Below, one piece after another: positions 33,118 through 42,431 of a stretch of DNA of 64,000 bases. Position numbers and translations under genes: made by a program. The notes below the pieces were generated by a model. It was not told where the DNA came from. It did no database searches and saw nothing but the letters and a program-made list of their open reading frames with translations. The stretch comes from Rhizobium sp. AC27/96 (GTDB lineage: Bacteria; Pseudomonadota; Alphaproteobacteria; Rhizobiales; Rhizobiaceae), in NCBI RefSeq assembly GCF_001692325.1, contig NZ_LXKN01000073.1, positions 1 through 64,000 of the forward strand. Direction: 5' to 3'. Every line of letters starts with the position of its first letter. The stretch's first letter is position 1.

Positions 33118-33972
33118 ATGAATGAGCGCATCATCATGGCTGACGGCGTTGAGATCGCCACGCAGGCTTTTGGCGACCCGGCCCACCAACCTACCCTGCT
33201 GATCATGGGTGCCATGGCCTCGATGCTGTGGTGGCCGGAGGCGTTCTGCCGTGAGCTTGCCGCCCAGGGCCGCTATGTCATCCGCTATGACAATCGCGAC
33301 ACCGGCCTTTCGACCTTCTACGAACCGGGCAGCCCACCTTACACCATGGACGATATGGCCGAGGATGCAATTCATGTGCTCGACGCTTACGGCATCGACA
33401 GCGCCGATGTGATCGGCATGTCGCTGGGCGGGATGATCGCGCAGATCGGAACACTCGCCCATCCAACGCGTGTGAGAACGCTGACGCTGATGTCAACGAC
33501 GCCGGTCGGCATCGACACCTCCTCTCTGCCGCAGACCAGCGATGCCTATATGCAGCATGCATCGGCAGGCGAGAGCGTCGATTGGACCGACAATGATCAG
33601 GTCATCGACTTCATCGTCAGGGATGCGCGGATGATTGCGAGCACGGGGCACCCCCATGACGAGACGGCTGCCCGCACTCTTGTGGAGCGGGACGTCAAGC
33701 GCGCCAGGAATTTCGTCAGCGCCACCAATCACTTCATGCTGAAGGGAGGCGACGCATGGAAGGATAGGCTGGCCGAATTGGCGCCGCCACTTCTCGTCAT
33801 CCACGGAACGGCGGACCCGATCTTCCCTGTCGAGCACGGCGAATTGCTGGCGGCAACCGTCGAAGGTGCGGAACTTGTGCGTCTGGAGGGCGGCGGCCAT
33901 GAGATTCATCCCGGGGATTGGGATGAAATCATCGCAGCCATTGGCGCCCACAGCGGTTCACTACGTCGATAG
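33118..33972 (+). CDS. Alpha/beta-fold hydrolase
   Basis: 284 residues from ATG 33118. Triad residues: Ser in DVIGMSLGGMIAQIGTLA, Asp in IHGTADPIFPVEHGE and His in LEGGGHEIHPGDWDE. The N-terminal RYDNRDTGLST segment resembles the epoxide-hydrolase, proline-iminopeptidase and DoxR-like esterase families. A purine-rich GGGGGAGGAG precedes the ATG. Two near-identical operators lie just upstream, so it is probably tightly controlled. The substrate is unknown. Confidence 0.88.
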   Translation: MNERIIMADGVEIATQAFGDPAHQPTLLIMGAMASMLWWPEAFCRELAAQGRYVIRYDNRDTGLSTFYEPGSPPYTMDDMAEDAIHVLDAYGIDSADVIGMSLGGMIAQIGTLAHPTRVRTLTLMSTTPVGIDTSSLPQTSDAYMQHASAGESVDWTDNDQVIDFIVRDARMIASTGHPHDETAARTLVERDVKRARNFVSATNHFMLKGGDAWKDRLAELAPPLLVIHGTADPIFPVEHGELLAATVEGAELVRLEGGGHEIHPGDWDEIIAAIGAHSGSLRR

Positions 33973-34082
33973 ATGCCGGGACCGAGCGAGATGGAAATTC
34001 GGCCGCTATACGCGATGGGCGATTTGCGCCAATAATCTGCTACTGAAGGGGAAGCCGCCTTGCCCCCGCAGGAAGATCTGAG

Positions 34083-34664
34083 ATGCAGGATAATTCCATA
34101 GCTGACGACATAGATGGCAAGACCGGGATCACGGCGCCGGTCGCCGGACTATCGGAAATTCTTGCGCCCGGCCTTTCCGTGGTTTTTTGCGGCTTGAACC
34201 CGGCCCTCACAGCCCATCGCGACGGGCACAACTTCTCGAACCGGAGCAACCGCTTCTGGCGGGTCCTGCATCTCGCCGGATTTACCCCTCGCCTGCTGCG
34301 GGCGGAGGAAGAGCGCGAGATGCTGCAATATGGGCTGGGGCTGACATCGGCGGTCTCACGCCCGACAAAAAGCGCCAGCGAGCTTACGAAGCACGATTAC
34401 GTCACCGCCGCTCCCATACTGGAAGAGAAGATCGGAAGGCTCGCTCCCGCCAACCTCGCATTTCTGGGCAAGGCCGCCTATGCGGCGATCAGCCTTCGCC
34501 CGCAAATCGAGTGGGGCCATCAGCCGGATGGATTTGCGGGCGCCTCAGTCTGGGTGCTGCCCAATCCAAGCGGCCTCAACAGGGCTTTCGATCTCGCGAG
34601 GCTGACCGAGCATTATCGCGAGATGAAATTGGCAATGGATCGGGTAACGGCCTCTTTCGAATAG
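34083..34664 (+). CDS. mug: G/U mismatch-specific uracil-DNA glycosylase (Mug)
   Basis: 193 residues. Motif 1 VVFCGLNPALTAHRDGHNFSNRSNRFWRVL and motif 2 VLPNPSGLNRAF mark the MUG/TDG family, whose catalytic Asn sits in GxNPG-like sequence (here GLNPA). It removes uracil or ethenocytosine opposite G. Slightly long N-terminus compared with E. coli. Converges with the MDR reductase gene. Confidence 0.88.
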   Translation: MQDNSIADDIDGKTGITAPVAGLSEILAPGLSVVFCGLNPALTAHRDGHNFSNRSNRFWRVLHLAGFTPRLLRAEEEREMLQYGLGLTSAVSRPTKSASELTKHDYVTAAPILEEKIGRLAPANLAFLGKAAYAAISLRPQIEWGHQPDGFAGASVWVLPNPSGLNRAFDLARLTEHYREMKLAMDRVTASFE

Positions 34665-34675
34665 CCGGGCCCTCT

Positions 34676-35662
34676 TCAGCCGGGATTCGCCGCCTCTATC
34701 TCAACAACGATTTTTCCGCGCGCCGATCCTTCACGGACTAGTGCGTGGGCGTTGCCAGCCTGATCCAGCGAAAAGCGACGCTCATCGAGGCGTGGCATGA
34801 GCTTGCCTGCCTCGGCGAGTCTTGCCGCTTCACTCAGAATTCGTCCATGCGCCTCGCGACCCTCACCGGTCAGAAGCGGCAGCAAGGTGAAGACGCCGCC
34901 ATAGGTGGCTGCGCGGAAGGAAAGTGGCGCAAGGGAATGCGCGCTCCAACCCAGCGAACTGGTGACCCGGCCAAAACGGCGTACCGCGAGAAATGCGTCG
35001 TCCAGCGCGCCGACGCAATCATAGACGACATCGAAACCCCGGCCGCCGGTCAGATCGCGAACATAATCGCCGACAGCGGTGTTGCGGTCGACGGGCGTTG
35101 CGCCGATCGATCGCAGATAGTCGGCAGCTTCGGCCCGATCGACACCGAAAATTATGGCTCCGCGGGCGCTGGCGAGTTGAAGAGCGACATGCCCTACCCC
35201 GCCGGCAGCGCCGATCACCAATGCAGTCTCGCCTTCCCTGACATCGACACGGTCGACCATGCCCTCCCAGGCGGTGATGACCGCCAGCGGAAGTGCGGCC
35301 GCCTCGCGCATCGAGAGATTTGCAGGCTTGTTTGCGATCAATCTGGCATCGACGGCAGCATATTCTGCCAGGGATCCCTGCACGCCACCGACACCACCGG
35401 TCATGCCATAGACTTCGTCTCCGATGGAGAAGGCTTTGACGCCGGGACCGACCGCCTCGACGGTGCCGGCCAGATCTATACCGAGAATGGCCGGCAAGGG
35501 GTGATGGGCGTGGGCGGCTGCATCCGCCCAGATTTTCGTATCGAGCGGGTTCACGCCGCTTGCGTGGATCTTGACCAGGACCTCACCGGGGCCTGGCGTG
35601 GGCGTGGGAACATCCTTGATCGTGAACGGACCCTGGGCATGTTCGACAATAAGAGCTTTCAT
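34676..35662 (-). CDS. Zinc-independent MDR oxidoreductase (quinone-reductase-like)
   Basis: 328 residues from the ATG at 35662. MDR fold: N-terminal GroES-like MKALIVEHAQGPFTIKDVPTPTPGPGEVLVKIHASGVNPLD and NAD(P)-binding TALVIGAAGGVGHVALQLASARGA. It lacks the zinc ligands of alcohol dehydrogenases. An open extension to 35836 is rejected because it overlaps the LysR promoter and start. Divergent from the LysR gene across about 100 bp, so probably its target. Confidence 0.88.
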   Translation of the reverse strand: MKALIVEHAQGPFTIKDVPTPTPGPGEVLVKIHASGVNPLDTKIWADAAAHAHHPLPAILGIDLAGTVEAVGPGVKAFSIGDEVYGMTGGVGGVQGSLAEYAAVDARLIANKPANLSMREAAALPLAVITAWEGMVDRVDVREGETALVIGAAGGVGHVALQLASARGAIIFGVDRAEAADYLRSIGATPVDRNTAVGDYVRDLTGGRGFDVVYDCVGALDDAFLAVRRFGRVTSSLGWSAHSLAPLSFRAATYGGVFTLLPLLTGEGREAHGRILSEAARLAEAGKLMPRLDERRFSLDQAGNAHALVREGSARGKIVVEIEAANPG

Positions 35663-35765
35663 GGGAGCAACCTTTCTAATCTGACTGCAAGGATGCTCTT
35701 CTCTTGTTTGCATGGAAATCATAAGTATTGTTCGCTCTTCATGCATTTTTGTTTGGATTGAAGCC

Positions 35766-36617
35766 ATGGAGTGGAGTGACCTTCGCATTTTTCTCGCCAT
35801 CGCGCGGGAGGGTACCCTCGGCGCGGCGGCGCGCACACTGGGGCAAACCCAACCGACGATGGGGCGGCGGCTGAGGGCGCTCGAAGACGCCGTGGGGCAA
35901 AGGCTGTTTCAGCGCACCAGCGACGGCTTTGTACTGACAGACGAGGGACAGGCCGTGCTTGCCCATGCCGAACGGATGGAAGAGGAAGCGATCGCCATCG
36001 GGCGGGAACTCGCCGGAGCCGAAACCGCGCTCAGCGGGCTGTTGCGGATTTCGTGTTCGGACTGGTTCGGTGTCACCATGCTGGCGCCGGTGCTGGCGGA
36101 GTTCGCAAGCCGCCACCCCAAGGTCGTCACCGAGCTTCTGACCGATGCTCGCCTCTACAGCCTGCCGAGGCGGGAAGCCGACCTGGTGTTCCGGATCAAG
36201 GCTTTCGATGAGCCCGAGGTCGTCTCACGCCGGCTGCTGCATATTCCCTATGGGGTCTACATCAGGAAGGGCGAGGTACATCCGGTTGCGGGCGATGGCG
36301 CAGGCTCCAATCTCGTACTTATGGACACCGCCTTCGGCGGCATGCCTGACGTGGCCTGGATTGAGCAAAAGCTGCCGAGAGCCTCGGTGATCAGCCGAAG
36401 CAACAACAGAGAGGTTCAGGCCCGCCTCTGCGCCGCCGGGGTTGGCGTCGCTGTTCTCCCTCGTCCATTGGGTGATGCCACACCGGGCGTGGAACTCGTC
36501 GACCTCGGCGAGCCGCCGCCGGGCCGCGATACGTGGATCGGCTATCATCGCGACATGCGCCGCATGCCGCGCCTGCGCGCGCTGGTGGACCTCGTAGCCG
36601 ACAGGCTCGGCCGGTAA
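35766..36617 (+). CDS. LysR-family transcriptional regulator
   Basis: 283 residues from ATG 35766. Winged HTH: MEWSDLRIFLAIAREGTLGAAARTLGQTQPTMGRRLRALEDAVGQRLFQR. The substrate-binding effector domain follows. Short inverted half sites TGCATG (35709-35714) and CATGCA (35740-35745) lie in the divergent promoter. It probably controls the oxidoreductase gene on the other strand. Confidence 0.9.
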   Translation: MEWSDLRIFLAIAREGTLGAAARTLGQTQPTMGRRLRALEDAVGQRLFQRTSDGFVLTDEGQAVLAHAERMEEEAIAIGRELAGAETALSGLLRISCSDWFGVTMLAPVLAEFASRHPKVVTELLTDARLYSLPRREADLVFRIKAFDEPEVVSRRLLHIPYGVYIRKGEVHPVAGDGAGSNLVLMDTAFGGMPDVAWIEQKLPRASVISRSNNREVQARLCAAGVGVAVLPRPLGDATPGVELVDLGEPPPGRDTWIGYHRDMRRMPRLRALVDLVADRLGR

Positions 36618-36636
36618 GGGCGATGGCGGTGGGCGC

Positions 36637-37143
36637 CTAGCCCCATTGATCCGCAGACGGCTCGGGCACGTTCACGTAGCGCGACAGCAGGTGCAGGCTC
36701 CGGCCGAGCGACATGCCGGTGAAGCCAACCCATACTGCAGCGGCAAGAGGCGGGACAACCGGCGCCGAAAACCAGGCCGCATGCATCTCCGCGCCGACAT
36801 GCAGCAGGAATTCAAACGCGAAAGTCGTCAGGATGATAACGAGCATCATGATATCGCCAGGAAGGGAAAGCGATCTCCTCGCCCTGTCGACCCCAATTTT
36901 CCAGGCGCTGACATGCCGCCAGCCGATCGTCATGCCGACGCATAGGCCCGCCGCGGCAAACGCCAAATCGAGCACGCTCGCTTGCGAGAAAAGTCCCTCA
37001 AAGCCGCGGACACTCAGTATGGTCATGATCACAGGCATTATGACGAGACGTTCGACGCGGATCGTGCGGGGCAGGCATCGCGAGACGCCCATCCAGAGCA
37101 GCAGCAGAAACAGACCATAGACATAGGCCGGAATATGAGGCAT
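36637..37143 (-). CDS. Small integral membrane protein (DUF6622-like)
   Basis: 168 residues with about four hydrophobic segments: PAYVYGLFLLLLWMGVSR, LVIMPVIMTILSV, VLDLAFAAAGLCVGMTIGW, and DIMMLVIILTTFAFEFLL. The first one with an RTIRVERL loop recalls the DUF6622 group. I have no function. Convergent with the LysR gene and divergent from the TetR gene, whose product may regulate it. Confidence 0.72.
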   Translation of the reverse strand: MPHIPAYVYGLFLLLLWMGVSRCLPRTIRVERLVIMPVIMTILSVRGFEGLFSQASVLDLAFAAAGLCVGMTIGWRHVSAWKIGVDRARRSLSLPGDIMMLVIILTTFAFEFLLHVGAEMHAAWFSAPVVPPLAAAVWVGFTGMSLGRSLHLLSRYVNVPEPSADQWG

Positions 37144-37228
37144 CGCCGGAACTCCGTAACGGCAGGATTGCAGCCCGAAGAGAATTAGCCGATAATCTTA
37201 ACGGCGTAAAGATGGAGGGAAAAACGCG

Positions 37229-37846
37229 TTGACGACAACAAGGGCCGGCACGCCGCCGGCGCGCTATCATCATGGAGATTTGCGAAACGCCCTCCTCGAA
37301 GCCGGACGCACCCTGCTCGAAGAAGGAGGGCCGACGGCACTCAGCATTCGGGAAATAGCCCGCCGCGTCGGCGTCTCGGCACCCGCTGCCTATCATCATT
37401 TTTCCGGACTGGACGACATAGCGGTAGCGCTTGCCGAACGAGGATTTGCCGAGCTGGCGGAGTGTTTGCAAGCCGCCCCCAGCAATGCGAAGGGGCAATT
37501 GGGACCCGCGGGCATGGCCTATGTCGCCTTCGCACGCAAAAACCCCGGCCTCTATCGGCTGATGTTCGGTGAAGGGTTCAGGGGAGCTTTTGCCGCCGAT
37601 GATAGAATACGTGCATTGCGCTCCGAGGCTTATGAGGTTCTGAAAACCGGCCTGTCCAAGCGCATGCCGCCCGAAGAGATCGGCACAGCGGCGCTGTTCC
37701 TATGGTCATTAACTCACGGCCTGGCGCTCCTGATGATCGACGGGCAGTTCGATCCGGGCGAGGACCCCGACACTTTGGTCGCCGCCATATTGCGGCTGCC
37801 CGGCAAGGGGCTTCCAACATCCTTCGAGCCTGACGATCGCGCCTAG
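37229..37846 (+). CDS. TetR/AcrR-family regulator
   Basis: 205 residues, TTG start at 37229. HTH: RYHHGDLRNALLEAGRTLLEEGGPTALSIREIARRVGVSAPAAYHHFSGLDDI, followed by a C-terminal TetR_C-like ligand domain with FARKNPGLYRLMFGEGFR. The gene is divergent from a small membrane protein, a common target layout. The ligand is unknown. No nearby ATG, hence the TTG start. Confidence 0.87.
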   Translation: MTTTRAGTPPARYHHGDLRNALLEAGRTLLEEGGPTALSIREIARRVGVSAPAAYHHFSGLDDIAVALAERGFAELAECLQAAPSNAKGQLGPAGMAYVAFARKNPGLYRLMFGEGFRGAFAADDRIRALRSEAYEVLKTGLSKRMPPEEIGTAALFLWSLTHGLALLMIDGQFDPGEDPDTLVAAILRLPGKGLPTSFEPDDRA

Positions 37847-38006
37847 TTTCCTGCAGCTCCGGGCCGGATCGACGGCGTCTCATCCGCGCCAGAGCCTTAA
37901 ATCTAGGCTCTAGGCTCCGAGTGCCCTAGATGATAGCTATCACGCCCCGGCCACACGGCCCGATGGCAGGCACTGATCTTTATAACGGCAGGCAAAGTCG
38001 AACAGC

Positions 38007-38381
38007 ATGTTTACAATCAAGGACTTCTCCGGCCGCAAGGTCATTATCGGCGACGACAGCGGCACGCTTCTCACAAGCGAAAGAGACGTGAACGACTGGA
38101 TCAGCGCGGCATGGGACGCCGAGGCCACCCTCGTGGTCGTTCCGGTATCGCGGCTGAACGAGGATTTCTTCCAGCTCTCGAACCGCATTGCCGGCGGCAT
38201 TATCCAGAAATTCGTCAACTATCGCTCTCAACTCGTCGTCATCGGCGATATCTCCCGATGGGTCGCCGGCAGCAATGCCTTGCGGGATTTCGTCTATGAA
38301 GCCAACAAGGGGCGCGAAGTCTGGTTCCTGCCGGACCTGGATGCTCTCGCCGAACGCCTGCAGCAAAACTCCCCGAGCTAA
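38007..38381 (+). CDS. DUF4180 domain protein
   Basis: 124 residues, one alpha/beta domain: ERDVNDWISAAWDAEATLVVVPVSRLNEDFFQLSNRIAGGIIQKFVNYRSQLVVIGDISRWVAGSNALRDFVYEAN, the typical DUF4180 pattern (a fold resembling phage or toxin-regulatory modules; function undefined). It lies 19 bp before a GNAT gene and may be cotranscribed. Confidence 0.84.
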   Translation: MFTIKDFSGRKVIIGDDSGTLLTSERDVNDWISAAWDAEATLVVVPVSRLNEDFFQLSNRIAGGIIQKFVNYRSQLVVIGDISRWVAGSNALRDFVYEANKGREVWFLPDLDALAERLQQNSPS

Positions 38382-38399
38382 CCGGAAAGAGTAGCCCGC

Positions 38400-38951
38400 A
38401 TGAAACCAGCCACATCTCCGCCGACACTCGAAACCGAGCGATTGCTTCTGACGGGCCATACGCTTGATGACTTCGAACCGCTTGCGGCCATGTGGAGTGA
38501 CCCGCTTGTCGTGAAGCACATCTTCGGCAATCTGGTATCGACATCACGGGAATCCTGGATGCGGATGCTGTCCTATCACGGCCTCTGGCCGCTTCTGGGG
38601 CATGGATATTGGGCGGTCCGCGAGAAATCATCCGGCCGTTATGTCGGCGATCTCGGCTTTGCCGATTTCCATCGCATCATGGAACCATCCATCAAGAGCA
38701 TTCCGGAGGCGGGGTGGGCCTTCTCAGCATGGGCGCATGGCAAGGGACTTGCCACAGAAGCCCTGACGGCGGCCACCGCCTGGCTCGACGAGCAGCCACG
38801 CTTCGACCACAGCGTCTGTCTGATCGCGCCCGACAATACGGCCTCGATCCGCGTCGCAGAGAAAGCCGGCTACGGAGACCCGAAACCGGTGCGCCTCAAC
38901 GACAAGGAAACGCTGCTGTTTTCTCGCGCCCGCCGGCTGGCGAAGGACTGA
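38400..38951 (+). CDS. GNAT acetyltransferase (RimJ/RimL type)
   Basis: 183 residues. TERLLLTGHTLDDFEPLAAMWSDPLVVKHIF at the start, acetyl-CoA-binding region in AFSAWAHGKGLATEALTAATAWL, and NTASIRVAEKAGY at the C-terminus, the standard GNAT signature. It could act on protein N-termini or small amines. Probably cotranscribed with the DUF4180 gene. Confidence 0.86.
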   Translation: MKPATSPPTLETERLLLTGHTLDDFEPLAAMWSDPLVVKHIFGNLVSTSRESWMRMLSYHGLWPLLGHGYWAVREKSSGRYVGDLGFADFHRIMEPSIKSIPEAGWAFSAWAHGKGLATEALTAATAWLDEQPRFDHSVCLIAPDNTASIRVAEKAGYGDPKPVRLNDKETLLFSRARRLAKD

Positions 38952-38979
38952 CGGGACACGTCCGGCGCAATACTGCCGC

Positions 38980-39543
38980 CTAGAATCCCAGCGAGTGCTG
39001 CACCGGCTTTGGCGGCGCCAATTGAACGCCCTCCAGCTCCAGCATGTGGGCCTTGGCGTTCGAGCCGCCGGGCGCTGAAAAGCCGCCGATCTTGCCGCCT
39101 GCCGCCAGAACGCGATGACAGGGGATGATCAGTGCGACCGGGTTCTTTGCCATGGCCTGGCCGACATCGCGGGCGGCCTCCGGCCCGGCGCCAAGCTGCT
39201 TGGCGAGTGTGCCATAGGTCGTGGTGTGGCCCCAGCCGATCTGCCGCGCGGCATCGTATATCTGCTTAAAAAACGCATCCTGCTCGCCAAGATCGAGCCT
39301 GACGCCGGAAAAATCGATTTCTTCGCCCGCAAAATACCGCTTCACCTTGGCGACGACCTCGGCAACCTCCGGCGTCGGCGTGCCGGGATGCGCATTGGGG
39401 ACGCGGCGCAGAAGCAGCCGCTCGGTCGCGCCGGCATCTTTCGTCGGCAGCTGGAAGCGTATGACACCGAGATCGCTCCAAGCAATACCGCAAAAACCGC
39501 CCGCGGTTTCGAAGATCAGATAATCTTGCCTTGTCTCGTTCAT
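38980..39543 (-). CDS. ogt: Methylated-DNA-protein cysteine methyltransferase
   Basis: 187 residues from the ATG at 39543 (MNETRQDYLIFETAGGF). The suicidal acceptor Cys is in LIIPCHRVLAAGGKIGGFSAPGG. The DNA-binding helix region is TTTYGTLAKQLGAGPEAARDVGQAMAKNPVA. It repairs O6-alkylguanine directly. No Ada regulatory domain. The open extension to 39681 is not homologous. Confidence 0.92.
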   Translation of the reverse strand: MNETRQDYLIFETAGGFCGIAWSDLGVIRFQLPTKDAGATERLLLRRVPNAHPGTPTPEVAEVVAKVKRYFAGEEIDFSGVRLDLGEQDAFFKQIYDAARQIGWGHTTTYGTLAKQLGAGPEAARDVGQAMAKNPVALIIPCHRVLAAGGKIGGFSAPGGSNAKAHMLELEGVQLAPPKPVQHSLGF

Positions 39544-39702
39544 GACGGAAGCTCCGTGTTTCCACTTGCCATGAAAATCGTACCGCAGGGCGGGGAATTC
39601 AACCCGATTCTTGCGCAGGGCCGCTGTCGCCTGCTTTTTACTGTTGAGGAAAACGCCGCCGCTACCAAGACGGCGCCCCAATCCTAGTTTGTACTTAAGG
39701 GA

Positions 39703-39840
39703 TCAATATCCACCGCCGGTCGGAGGCGAATTCAGCGTCATGCCACCACCGGACCCATGCTGATCCGACGTGGAGCAAGCTGAAATACCGAGACCGATGA
39801 GGGCAAGCAAGGCAATCGAGAAGATGGCTTTCGTCAACAT
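39703..39840 (-). CDS. 45-residue lipoprotein
   Basis: A short frame starting MLTKAIFSIALLALIGLG, with lipobox GISAC (Cys at 22) followed by a Ser, Gly-rich tail ending TGGGY. Start at 39840 after AAAGGAATGGTCT on the minus strand; stop at 39703-39705. Function unknown. A convincing signal and lipobox plus a ribosome-binding-like stretch make this a real gene in my judgement. Confidence 0.7.
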   Translation of the reverse strand: MLTKAIFSIALLALIGLGISACSTSDQHGSGGGMTLNSPPTGGGY

Positions 39841-40055
39841 TTGAGACCATTCCTTTGAAAAAGGCGAAAACACCCCTGGCGGATGATGAACAGGTCAAGC
39901 GGGTGTTTTATTCGATCGTCTTTTCAGATGAGAGATGCTGTGACGGTGAGTGTGCGGCAGCTTGGCAAATGTTCTTCATTTGTTCTTGATATCAAATACT
40001 GTCGACGCTAGAGTATGGACGATCCCAAATTGATGAGAGGCAAAGCCAACTGGCT

Positions 40056-40679
40056 TTGAATAGTGCCATGCATCCTAGCGGACAATTCTCGTTCGATCTT
40101 GGCGAACCGCCAAGAATACAGAGAACTAAAGTGGTGCCGAGGCGTGGGCAGGCCCTCTATTTTGCAGCGCTTCCGGACCCTGAAATCGCTAACTTAACGG
40201 CTAGCTTGACGTGGGACCAAAGTCGACGAAACGGATTGTCGCGTGAGCCGAGACAGCACGATCTTTATCACGCGAGCATCTATCCGATCGACATCGCTTC
40301 ACGCTCTCGCGAAGAGGCCATTTTCGCCGCGATGCAGGCAGCATCTACGATCCACTTGCCATCATTTGAGCTGATATTCGATCGCGTCGCCACCTTCAGC
40401 AACGGCAACAGCCGCCAATACGTGCTTTGGTGCAGGCAGGGAAATATTGGCCTAAAAATATTACGCCAGGAACTGGCAACTGCTATGCAAAGCTTGGGCT
40501 TCGACAGTGACGTCCTCGACAACTTTGCGCCACACATGACACTGTTTTATTGTCGGCGTGCCCTGCCAGAAGTGATGCTGGAAAAGCCGATAGTGTGGAC
40601 CGTTAAGACGTTTACGCTGGTGAACAGCTTCCAGGGAGAGGGCGAACATGGCCATGTGTGGCATTGGTCACTATTCTAG
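40056..40679 (+). CDS. 2'-5' RNA ligase/cyclic phosphodiesterase superfamily protein
   Basis: 207 residues. The two HxT/S motifs are HASIYP (about residue 74) and HMTLFY (about residue 159). These mark the 2H phosphoesterases (ThpR-like). Reaction: opening of cyclic phosphates or RNA 2'-5' ligation; the actual substrate is unknown. A TTG start at 40056 is followed by an ATG at 40068; ribosome-binding sites are poor for both, so the exact start is uncertain. Confidence 0.83.
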   Translation: MNSAMHPSGQFSFDLGEPPRIQRTKVVPRRGQALYFAALPDPEIANLTASLTWDQSRRNGLSREPRQHDLYHASIYPIDIASRSREEAIFAAMQAASTIHLPSFELIFDRVATFSNGNSRQYVLWCRQGNIGLKILRQELATAMQSLGFDSDVLDNFAPHMTLFYCRRALPEVMLEKPIVWTVKTFTLVNSFQGEGEHGHVWHWSLF

Positions 40680-40688
40680 GTCTGGCGT

Positions 40689-42341
40689 CTAGGCTTTTGG
40701 AGAGATTTCGGCGTTTCCTGTGGATGCCAGCACCACCGCCACAGCATCATCGACACTGAAGCTGCAGCGGCTGTCGAGATCGGTGACGCCAGCCAGGGCC
40801 ATGAGGTCGCGCACGCGATCATGGACGCGGGCGAATTGCACGCGGATGCCGGCGCGCTGCATGGCGCCGTCAAACTCCATCAGGGCATCCATCGCCGTGC
40901 TATCGATATCGGAACTTTCCTCCAGGCTGAGAATAGCGGCCCGCAGCCCCGCCTCGCCGCGGCTGCGCGACAATATCTCGCTGAAGATTGTGTCGGCATT
41001 GCCGAAAAACAGCGTTTCGCCCGGCCGCCAGATGGCGATGCCCGGTATCTCGGATGCATCACCATGTCTGACCACATCGACGAAGTTGTGACTGCTGCCG
41101 AGGCGCCCGAGACGGGCGACATAGGGCGAGGCCAATCGATGCATCATGGCGGCGAGCGATAGCGCGATCGCCAGCAGCATGCCGTTCAGTACGCCGAAAG
41201 CCAACACCCCTGCCGCAGCACCGAGCGCGACGTAAAAATCGCGGTGCAGCCGCCGCAAATGCAGGATCGGGCTGGGATCGAGCGCATGCGTCAGCGCGGC
41301 GATGACGACTGCGGCCAGCACCGGCTCGGGCAGCAGCGCCACCAGCGGACTTGCGCAGGCAATGAGGATCGCAAGGCCGATGGCGGCAAAGACGGTGGTT
41401 GCCCGCGTCTTGGCACCTGCCGCCTCGCTGGCGAAGCCTGCCGAAAAGCCGGCGCCGACAGGCATGCCCTGCACGAGGGCGCTGGCGATATTGGCGGCGC
41501 CGAGCGCGCCGAGCTCGCGGTTGACCTTCAGCGTCTCGCCATAGCGCAACGCCAGCGCCCGCATGGTACCCCAGGATTCGGCAAAGAGAATAAGCACAAG
41601 AGGCACGGTAAACTGCACCAGCCGTGAATAGGCGGCCCAGCCGGCATCCGGCAGCGACGGCCATTGCGGCAGGATCTCGATCGATCCCACCAGCTTGACG
41701 CCATGTGCCTCGAGGCCGAACAGGTAGGAGGCGAGAATGCCGGCAACAAGCACGAGGAAGGCGGCGGGAACGCCCGGCAGCCTCTTGAGCAGCAGCAATG
41801 CCACAAGCGCGACGACGCCGACCGCAACGCTAATGGGGTTCCACTGCAGAACCGCACCGAACAGCGACGCCGCATAGGTGAGGATATTGGAGCCCTGCGC
41901 GGGCACGCCTACCAAGATGGGCAGTTGATGCAGGATGATGGTGATCGCGAGGCCCAGCGCAAAGCCGCGCAGCACCGGCCGCGAGATGAAGCCGGTGATG
42001 CCGCCAAGGCGCAGCACGGCGGCAACCACGAACAAAACGCCGGCGAGCGCAACGGCGACGGTGGCCAGTCCGGCCTTCACCGTGGCGTCACCGGGCACGA
42101 CCGCCAGCGTTGCGGCAAGAATCGCGGCGGACGAGGATGTTGGGGAGACGATGGCGAAGCGACTGCGGCCGAATATGGCGTAGATCAAGCATCCGGCAAT
42201 GCCGGCAAGGATGGCCCGGTGCGGCGGCAGGCCGGCAATGCCCGCATAGGCAACGGCTTCCGGCAGCATGAGGCCGGCAACGGATATGCCGGCGACCAGA
42301 TCCGCCTTGTCCATCACGAACCAACTGCCCAGCTTCGTCAT
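40689..42341 (-). CDS. SulP-family anion transporter with STAS domain
   Basis: 550 residues. The transmembrane part contains VAGISVAGLMLPEAVAYAGIAGLPPHRAILAGIAGCLIYAIFGRSR, with about 10-12 hydrophobic segments. The C-terminal STAS domain has AILSLEESSDIDSTAMDALMEF. SulP proteins transport sulfate, bicarbonate or other anions. Specificity cannot be told. Converges with the 2'-5' ligase gene. Confidence 0.92.
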   Translation of the reverse strand: MTKLGSWFVMDKADLVAGISVAGLMLPEAVAYAGIAGLPPHRAILAGIAGCLIYAIFGRSRFAIVSPTSSSAAILAATLAVVPGDATVKAGLATVAVALAGVLFVVAAVLRLGGITGFISRPVLRGFALGLAITIILHQLPILVGVPAQGSNILTYAASLFGAVLQWNPISVAVGVVALVALLLLKRLPGVPAAFLVLVAGILASYLFGLEAHGVKLVGSIEILPQWPSLPDAGWAAYSRLVQFTVPLVLILFAESWGTMRALALRYGETLKVNRELGALGAANIASALVQGMPVGAGFSAGFASEAAGAKTRATTVFAAIGLAILIACASPLVALLPEPVLAAVVIAALTHALDPSPILHLRRLHRDFYVALGAAAGVLAFGVLNGMLLAIALSLAAMMHRLASPYVARLGRLGSSHNFVDVVRHGDASEIPGIAIWRPGETLFFGNADTIFSEILSRSRGEAGLRAAILSLEESSDIDSTAMDALMEFDGAMQRAGIRVQFARVHDRVRDLMALAGVTDLDSRCSFSVDDAVAVVLASTGNAEISPKA

Positions 42342-42431
42342 CGATCACCGACCAAAAGGATGGCTCATCCATTTATGGATAGAGATTCGCCAGAAGGCTG
42401 CAACAAGAAAATCAGCCAGAGAAACCGGGCC

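Noticed and set aside
37890..37920. Repeat AGAGCC ... GGCTCT after the TetR gene as a terminator
   Set aside because: Short arms, long loop and no T-run; not distinguishable from chance.
39867..39909. Inverted repeat AAAACACCC/GGGTGTTTT with T-rich end as a terminator
   Set aside because: No gene reads into it from the left and the loop is 25 bases; it is more likely part of the minus-strand promoter region, so not listed as a terminator.
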